From Periplaneta americana (lineage: Eukaryota; Arthropoda; Insecta; Blattodea; Blattidae): 64,000 bases of DNA. The stretch covers positions 188,443,627 through 188,507,626 of the forward strand of contig NC_091120.1 in NCBI RefSeq assembly GCF_040183065.1. Direction: 5' to 3'. Below the pieces are notes generated by a model, which saw only the letters and a program-made list of their open reading frames with translations, made no database searches and had not been told where the DNA came from. Numbering within the stretch: the stretch's first letter is position 1; the number at the start of each line of letters is the position of its first letter. Shown one piece after another: positions 56,693 through 64,000 of this stretch. Position numbers and translations under genes: made by a program.

Positions 56693-57107
56693 GTTATAAG
56701 GTAGTCATAGGACCAATAATGTAGTGGAAGATCTCCACTTTAGATTTAAAGAAATGGTTTATCATGTCAGAAGGCCTATTTGGAGATTTATGGAATGGGA
56801 CCCAGAATATCATAACTTAATCCAAATTCACTATGGTCACTTAAACGTGACAGTGTTAAAATTTGTCGCCCCCCCCCCCAACTCCCACAAACAGTTTATC
56901 AGCAGCTATAATAAAGTCATGTTTAGTTTAAATTAGTTTTAAATGAAATGTTACTGGAATCAAAATACATGCATATTACTTATGAATTATAAAGATTTCC
57001 TTCGCACTTTCTCCATAAAGCATTGATGATGTCATCAAAGTCGATCTGACGAAGCACATCAGACTCGATGCAAAGAAACATATTCAGACTTATTCATTGT
57101 TGAAACA

Positions 57108-57912
57108 ATAGTAATATACGTTACAAGAGCGGTATGTTGACGTTTTCATGGTCCAGGAAAAGATTGAAAAAGCGAAACGTAGTTGAGCTTTTTTAATTTC
57201 CGAGAACATGAAAGTAAACATACCGCTCGTGTATCGTACATTATTTTGTGCGAAGATCGTTTATGACATACCTGAAAGACGAATTTCTAATTAGTTGCGA
57301 TGAAATCTCCATCTTGGTTTCTGTTTAATGACGGCAACTTCGGAAAACCAAAATATCTTTCTTCAACATTGTTGCCATAAAATGTTTTCTGTGTTTACTA
57401 TACTCCAGCAGGCCGTGATATAAGTCTATATTTTTTTCCCCCAGTCTATAAATGCGAACTTAAAACAAACGGTAAGGTTATGTAATGATTTATTTTTCAT
57501 TTTAATATTTTAACAATATTATTTATATAACATATTTCAGTAATAACATCGGCATCTGGAATCTTGTTGATTTTTTCACGGCTTCCTTAATGTTACTTGT
57601 ATCAGGAATGCAATAAGTTTCGTGGAGTAGTAGACTACTTAATTTTTACAAATATTTAAAAACAATAATTAACAGTGTAATTTAGGTGAAATTGCAGTGG
57701 TAAGTTTCCAGTTTATAATTATTACTATGTTAAACGTCTCTAAAATAATATGTTAAAAGCCTAAAGCAGTAAAATGAATGTCGCGCTTAAGCGGTAAGAA
57801 GAGGGAAATTGTTGTGTGTGTTACGTTGGGAATACTGAATGTGGTATTTCACACTTACCGCTTATTGGTTCTGTGCGGAAAACAAGCAAATACGCACGAT
57901 CTCGCACAAAAT
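57108..57912. mobile_element. hairpin/SIR element of a second family
   Basis: Hairpin at 57116-57238 (ttacaagagcggtatgttga against aacataccgctcgtgta). Inverted repeats attttgtgcgaagatcgt (57243-57260) and acgatctcgcacaaaat (57896-57912). The empty site at 36757-36775 in hAT-4 copy 1 confirms insertion of about 800 bp. Architecture is the same as 1498-2175, but the sequence is unrelated. Confidence 0.75.
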
Positions 57913-58112
57913 TTATTTGTGAAAGGCAGATTGTGGTTTATTTTTAAGCATCGGTTTTGTGTGTGGTATAATTAGTACGAGTACTCCTTACTTCGAGAGG
58001 AAGTATAAAGTAAATTGAAAAATAACTGAAACTCTTTGCAGAATAAACTTTTTATGTCGAATTATATAGTGCACATGCTGGAAAGTTATTAAATAGTATT
58101 GCTGATGATATA

Positions 58113-58368
58113 TATATTTTTACGTCATTATTTAATGACGCTGTATCAACTAGAGGTTATTTAGCGTCGATGGGATTGGTGACAGCGAGATGGTATTTGG
58201 CGATATGAGGCCGAGGATTCGCCGTAGATTACCTGACATTTGCCTTATGGTTGGGGAAAATCTCGGATAAAACCCAACCAGTTAATCAGCCCAAGCGGGG
58301 ATCGAACCCGCGCCCGGACGCAACTCCGGATCGGCAGGCAAGCGCCTTAGCCGACAGAGCCGGTGGCT
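58113..58368 (-). mobile_element. SINE-2, full length, tRNA-derived
   Basis: The minus strand begins gagccaccggctctgtcggc. It has an A-box region ctaaggcgcttgcc and a B box gggttcgatcccc. The 3' domain is gacgctaaataacctctag ... gatacagcgtcatt. An exact 11-bp TSD ctgatgatata lies at 58102-58112 and 58369-58379. Confidence 0.9.
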
Positions 58369-58525
58369 CTGATGATATAATTATATTGAAAATGTAACTG
58401 ACAGTTGTGGTTACTACCCATAGCGATAAATAGCTAATAAACACACATCCAATTTGACTTTCAACAATGCTTTCTTGTTTACAAACAGTTAAATTTAAGT
58501 AGTTTCATAGTATAATAATGTGATA

Positions 58526-58728
58526 TAATGCATATAGAGTGTTAGTTGGGAGGCCGAAGGGAAAAAGACCTTTGCTGAGACCGAGACGTAGATGGGAGGA
58601 TAATATTAAAATGGATTTGAGGGAGGTGAGATATGATGAGACTGGATTAATCTTGCTCAGGATAGGGACCAATGGCGGGCTTATGTGAGGGCGGCAATGA
58701 ACCTCCGGGTTCCCTAACAGCTAGTAAG
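58526..58728 (+). pseudogene. LINE-A minimal 3' fragment
   Basis: Encodes AYRVLVGRPKGKRPL and the RRRWEDNIKMDLREV segment to the tail ctagtaagta. An exact 13-bp TSD taataatgtgata lies at 58513-58525 and 58729-58741. Confidence 0.92.
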
Positions 58729-58950
58729 TAATAATGTGATACCGGCATTACAATATAACGTATGCAGCTGCACACTTTCCTTTTACTCTCGCCGCGACCG
58801 CGACAATGCGATAACGGAACAAGGTGTTCAGAACAAACTTCAGAAAGGATTTACCAGCAAGTGTTTCAAAAACAAATTTCACTGTAAAAAAGGAAGAGAA
58901 AAAGAGAGAGAAAATGGCGCCCCTCTGTAAATTTCCCGCCCTAGGCAACT

Positions 58951-59390
58951 GTCAGAGTAAACTTTTCATGTCAAAGCGTTACGCTTTTTCCCCTTGTACC
59001 TCGAACATGAACATTTCACATCAAAAATTGTTAGATAAAGTCCTCCAAGATGGATTGTCTTAGCACTCTTAGCTACAGGCAGAGAATTCTGTGGCTCAGG
59101 AAACCACTAAAAAAAAAAAGTTTTCATAACATGTAGAATTACTTCGTGTGCTGTCATTCTTTCTGTGTAATTTGCTAGTAGTAGGATGTAATTCCACTGC
59201 CTTTTAAAGTATATTATATGCAGTAACCTTGACAAGTTTTTTGCGTCAGTTAAATAACAGCATATCATTGGTTAGGTTGCAAGGTATTCGGGGTGAAGGT
59301 GGTACTAGTAGAGGGGGGGAAGGTCATCCTACGATGAATGTTAAACATAAAGTCCCACTCTTATTTTTTGCAGCATCTTTGGTGTTTCAG
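58951..59390. other. unassigned; likely upstream region of the signal-peptide gene
   Basis: No repeat is recognised. Lower AT content than the surroundings begins near 59285. Confidence 0.35.
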
Positions 59391-59443
59391 AACATGACGG
59401 CAAGCGAAAGAGTGGGGACGGAGCGACTTTATCACAGAACTCG

Positions 59444-59448
59444 TCAGT
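59444..59448 (+). promoter_or_regulatory. possible initiator (TCAGT)
   Basis: An arthropod Inr-like TCAGT lies about 180 bp upstream of the candidate start codon, in the most GC-rich local stretch. The expected downstream element is only weakly matched. Speculative. Confidence 0.2.
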
Positions 59449-59622
59449 CTGCTAGCGGACGCAGCGCTGAACGGAAGGTTCGTAGATAGCAGTGCAATTG
59501 TTTCAATTGTTGAGACGGCATCTAACGTTAATAAGTGGAAACTGCGTATCATATGAATGTGCTAAGTTTTGAAAGTGGATGTGGTGTTCGTGATATCGAT
59601 TGATTTCTGAATTTAAGAAAGA

Positions 59623-59695
59623 TGAAAGCAACAATGATGGACTGTGTTATGAAACGTGTGCTATTTGTTAGCATCTTGACTTTGTGCTTGCTTGG
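59623..59695 (+). CDS. first coding exon of a putative secreted or membrane protein (signal peptide)
   Basis: ATG at 59623 opens 24 codons, MKATMMDCVMKRVLFVSILT then LCLL, plus one base. A consensus donor G|GTAAGT follows at 59695/59696, so the intron is phase 1. An in-frame TGA at 59602-59604 shows this is the first usable ATG; Met10 (MKRVLFVS) is an alternative start. The short basic segment (K11, R12) and hydrophobic core (residues 13-24) form a textbook signal peptide. A phase-1 intron directly after the signal peptide is typical of animal secreted-protein genes. The exon lies in repeat-free sequence. The family is unknown because later exons fall beyond the window; intron 1 would exceed 4.3 kb. 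Confidence 0.55.
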
Positions 59696-60009
59696 TAAGT
59701 CTCCATTTTTACTTTTCTCAGTTTAAATTGCTTTTAGCATTATATTTTCTGAAGTATTTGTGATGTGACATGGCCTTTTTCCGTTATTGTTGTTATGGTT
59801 GGATAATCACACAAGGTTATTTTCTTCTGAAAATTGATAATTAAACTCAGGAACGGTTGCGTTTTTTTGGCACCTGTAAATACGTGTAAAATTATACTTC
59901 GATTAAATAAATTTATTAGTTTATGGAAATACAGGATAGTATAAATTCCTTTTGTGCCATAAAGCATAAATGTATGTTGTAGAATTGGATGAGATTATTA
60001 ATATTAGTA

Positions 60010-60440
60010 TTAGTATTTATTTATTTAACCTGGTAGAGATAAGGCCGTCAGGCCTTCTCTGCCCCTCTACCAGGAGATTCCAACTATAATATGAAGAATA
60101 AAATTACAATTAGTATTAAATTTACAATTACAATTACAATAAAAATCAAAGTACGAAGAGATTACCTGACTAATTAAGGCTAGATAATTTATCATAGAAA
60201 AACAAATATTTTACATTTACTGAATTACAAATTAAACCTAGAATAACAAAATTGTATAGTGATGAAATTACTGGATATTGAAATATTTTGTGATAGTTTA
60301 AGGAAACTATTTACAAGAAATCAATTACTGACCAAATGCCTAGTAAGTTTGCGTTTGAATTCAATTTTATTTCGACAGTCCCTGATGCTAGCAGGTAGCG
60401 AATTTCAGAGTCTTGGCAGGGCTATTGTGAAAGAAGATGA
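60010..60440 (-). pseudogene. LINE-J 3' end
   Basis: The minus strand reads SFTIALPRL, a stop in place of Trp, then NSLPASIRDCRNKIEFKRKL and TRHLVSN. The 3' UTR ends in gataaggccgtcaggccttc and ctggtagag. The tail (AAAT)n lies at 60015-60029. Confidence 0.75.
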
Positions 60441-60466
60441 GTATGAGGAGGTGCGATGGGGTGGTT

Positions 60467-60545
60467 CACCATTCCTTCCAGTACATCCTTCAGTAGGCAG
60501 TTTCTTCTCAGTCAGTTACCCAGCCAATTCCTTCCTTTTTCTCTT
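60467..60545 (-). pseudogene. RTE-like LINE fragment
   Basis: The sequence ggttcaccattccttccag and gatcagtttcaaca correspond to the LRRNCLLKDALEGMV region on the minus strand. Its start point matches that of the copy at 63612. Confidence 0.65.
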
Positions 60546-62060
60546 CCTGATCAGTTTCAACATTCGTTTACATACTACAAAGAAGATATATTTTACATCG
60601 CGTATATATCATTGTGATCATTTTGAAAGTGAAACGAAAATATAAAAAATGGCACGACAACTTTTGCATGAATAATGTAACGCGTTCCTTTATTTTAAAA
60701 TTTAGCGGAAAGTCTTAAATAAAGAAAATTATAGTTTGTTGAATTTTCGTACCGGTAATTATATTTTTTGAACTAGTACAGCTCATTTGTGACATGGACA
60801 TTAGCTGATGTAATTCCATAGAATAGAGAGATAATACAATTATTTTTCCTTTCACTTCTTACAAAATTCAGTGAGCCTCCTTGATGAATAGTCGTTATTA
60901 CGTAGGTCACTAAAAAGCGTCACTTTGTGCGAAACTCGATTTCTTAGAAAACCAGTGTGACACAGATATGCAAGTTTTTGCTCAAATCGCCTTTTACTTT
61001 CATTCTAACAATTGAGGAGCGTTTTTACAAAACTTAACATCTACAGAAATCAAATTTTTCAGTAGACATAGGCTATTTTTTTAATTAACTCTTAATTCAA
61101 GTACAGCATTTTCACAGGAATTATATATTTACTGAAAAAAGGATAATAGAAATAGATTATGATATTATACATATTATTTTATAAGTATCATTCCTAAATA
61201 GATCCAAAAAATAACAAATTTTTCACAAAATTCAACATGTACAGAACTTTTCCATCACTTTCAAAATGTTTTTACTAATATTTTCAGTTCAAAATTCTGT
61301 TGTCCTTTTAAATTTAGATCTTACTATGCAGGAAAGTAATTTTCATACATATAAATGCATCTGTTCTTTTTTACCACCCAATTTTGTTCAATAATACTCA
61401 ATGAAGACGTACAAGAACAATAGTATTATATATTGCTCACTGGAACACACAATGACACTTATTAAGACATACAAGAACAATAATATTGTTCACTGGTCTC
61501 CAAAAAATATTCTAGCTTCTTCTGAAGATATGTCAAAGTACTTTAATAACTTCTTTATGTCAGCACACTTTTTTTTTCATTAACATGATTTACAAATTTA
61601 AGTTCCATAGCTGTATCAATCTTGGTTGGATTACGGATTCCCGGATTAAGAACTTCAACTTCAGTACTTTGATCCTGCATATGTTGTCTTGACAAATTTC
61701 ATAATACAACGATAAATAAACCAATTTAATAATTTTTGTTGTCAAATACTGTCGCAAGCTTATTTTTATGTAAATCTTAATGCTGACTTCCAGGAAAGTA
61801 TAACATTTTAAGTTTGACACAGAACTTCAACTAGTAACTAGTGAATATTATTTCTAGATATTTCTTTCAAGAATTTGATACCCTTAGATAGATCAACAAA
61901 GAGTTATTTATAACCCAGTCATTCCAAACAAAATGTGTTGAGTTACTTTGACATTTTTATAGTATAGACTTTGTATTGCCTTTGTTAAGTGTGAACTAGC
62001 GAATTAATTACTTGTAAGAAGTAGTCGAATTGGTGAAGATCGTAGAGGTAGGTAATTTCT
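60546..62060. other. unassigned AT-rich sequence
   Basis: Contains a small repeat (gacatacaagaacaata) at 61405-61485; otherwise nothing. It would be intronic if the exon at 59623 is real. Confidence 0.35.
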
Positions 62061-62069
62061 GATTCACAT

Positions 62070-62140
62070 ATCGGGTCCCTTTCAGGGCGCTCTTCCGTAC
62101 AAGGGCAGCGATATTTATCTAAGGTTAGAACCCAATTTAG
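62070..62140 (+). repeat. left arm of the inverted pair flanking the CA tract
   Basis: The sequence cttccgtacaagggcagcg and ctaaggttagaacccaattt is inverted relative to 63543-63601. It is followed by gtgtgtgt. Confidence 0.85.
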
Positions 62141-62205
62141 GTGTGTGTATTAATCGAAAAAAATGTCATATAAACATGCGTTCTATTCTCAATATTTTCT
62201 AGCCC

Positions 62206-63533
<1,328 letters not shown>

Positions 63534-63542
63534 CCCCCCCCC

Positions 63543-63601
63543 TAAACTGGGCTCTAACCTTAGAGAAATGCCGCTGCCCCTGTACGGAAGCGCGCTCCCG
63601 A
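63543..63601 (-). repeat. right arm of the inverted pair flanking the CA tract
   Basis: The sequence aaactgggctctaacctta and gctgcccctgtacggaag is the inverse of the left arm. Confidence 0.85.
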
Positions 63602-63611
63602 ATTTTTCTCT

Positions 63612-64000
63612 GGTTCACCATTCCTTCCAGAGCATCCTTCAGTAGGCAGTTTCTTCTTAGTCAGTTACCCAGCCAATTCCTTCCTTTTTCTCTTCCTGAT
63701 CAGTTTCAACATTCTTTCTTCACCATCTATTTCAAACATAGCTTCATTTCTTATTCTGTCTGTCCATTTCACACGCTCCATTCTTTCCCATATCTACATT
63801 TCAAATGCTTCTAGTCGCTTCGCTTTATTTAATCGTGATGTCCATGTTTCTGACTCATATAATGCCACACTCCACACAAAGCACTTCATTAGTCTCTTCT
63901 TAGTTCTTTTTCCAGAGCTTTGCAGACGATACTCCTTTTTCTATTAAAAGCTTCTTTTGCCATTACTATCCTCCTCTTGACTTCCTGACAGCAGCTCATG
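63612..64000 (-). pseudogene. RTE-like LINE fragment, cut by the window edge
   Basis: The minus strand encodes the SCCQEVKRRI-like start, then KRSLMKCFVWSVALYESETW, LEAFEM, FEIDGEERMLKLIRKRKRNW and LRRNCLLKDALEGMVNQ-type residues with frame breaks. It is the same region as 5165-5755. Confidence 0.8.

Larger units (their letters stand above)
56845..58950. mobile_element. hAT-4 copy 2, truncated, with three insertions
   Basis: Aligns with hAT-4 copy 1 in four blocks: about 56845-57107, 57905-58112, 58380-58525 and 58730-58950. Between them lie a hairpin/SIR element, SINE-2 and LINE-A, each absent from copy 1. The left TIR and the outer right TIR are lost. Confidence 0.8.

Noticed and set aside
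59229..59489. 86-codon frame upstream of the signal-peptide exon
   Set aside because: No recognisable domain or homologue; the region looks like promoter and 5' UTR of the downstream exon.

Overview
This is a eukaryotic, AT-rich, repeat-saturated window with no operons and no bacterial gene structure. It looks like intergenic and intronic DNA from a very large insect genome. A cockroach, probably Periplaneta americana or a close relative, is my best guess. That rests on recall of the abundant LINE family whose C-terminus reads LGRPRRRWEDNIKMDLREVG and ends in (GTAA)n. It is an inference, not a search result.

Almost everything recognisable is a mobile element, usually 5'-truncated, frameshifted or nested. 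LINE fragments belong to at least five families. LINE-A is the LGRPRRRW family. RTE-like LINEs carry GHWLRRNCLLKDALEGMVNG. LINE-J ends in PRLWNSLPxxVRDCR and has (AAAT)n tails. LINE-B carries DWNSLPA and has (CATA)n tails. The fifth type is a restriction-like-endonuclease LINE of R2 type. There are tRNA-derived SINEs, at least six hAT elements or relics with 8-bp target site duplications (TSDs), a Tc1/mariner foldback derivative, a pogo/Tigger relic, mariner relics, TTAA-flanked elements, a G-rich-TIR MITE, and hairpin-bearing elements that look Helentron-like.

Layout. 0.7-1.4 kb: R2-type LINE end. 1.5-2.2 kb: hairpin/SIR element. 4-5.8 kb: foldback relic with LINE-A and an RTE-like LINE. 5.9-8.0 kb: hAT-1 carrying a twelve-unit 99-bp minisatellite. 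8.2-9.0 kb: LINE-A. 9.5-12.6 kb: hAT-2 with four nested insertions. 13.8-15.2 kb: hAT-3. 16.5-18.6 kb: a retroposon whose tail is a 1.9-kb GATA/GGTA tract. 18.7-19.7 kb: LINE-J hosting a SINE. 20.6-24.1 kb: two abutting satellite arrays. 26-28.8 kb: LINE 3' ends. 28.8-31.6 kb: pogo and Tc1/mariner elements. 32.5-34 kb: degenerate array. 36.4-38.0 kb: hAT-4 with a nested hairpin element. 39-42.9 kb: LINEs. 44.1-45.1 kb: hAT-5. 46.2-46.8 kb: foldback element. 47.4-50.8 kb: TTAA elements, hAT-6 and a pogo fragment. 51-53.3 kb: LINE-A. 54.3-55.1 kb: ATT/ATC tract. 55.5-56.1 kb: SINEs. 56.8-58.9 kb: second hAT-4 copy. 62.2-63.5 kb: a 1.3-kb (CA)n tract. 63.6-64 kb: RTE-like LINE running off the window.

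The only good candidate for a host gene is on the + strand at 59623-59695. It is a 24-codon signal-peptide exon with an upstream in-frame stop and a GTAAGT donor. If it is real, everything downstream to the window end, including the (CA)n tract, lies in its first intron.

All alignments here were made by eye. Element boundaries are firm where a TSD is quoted and approximate elsewhere.
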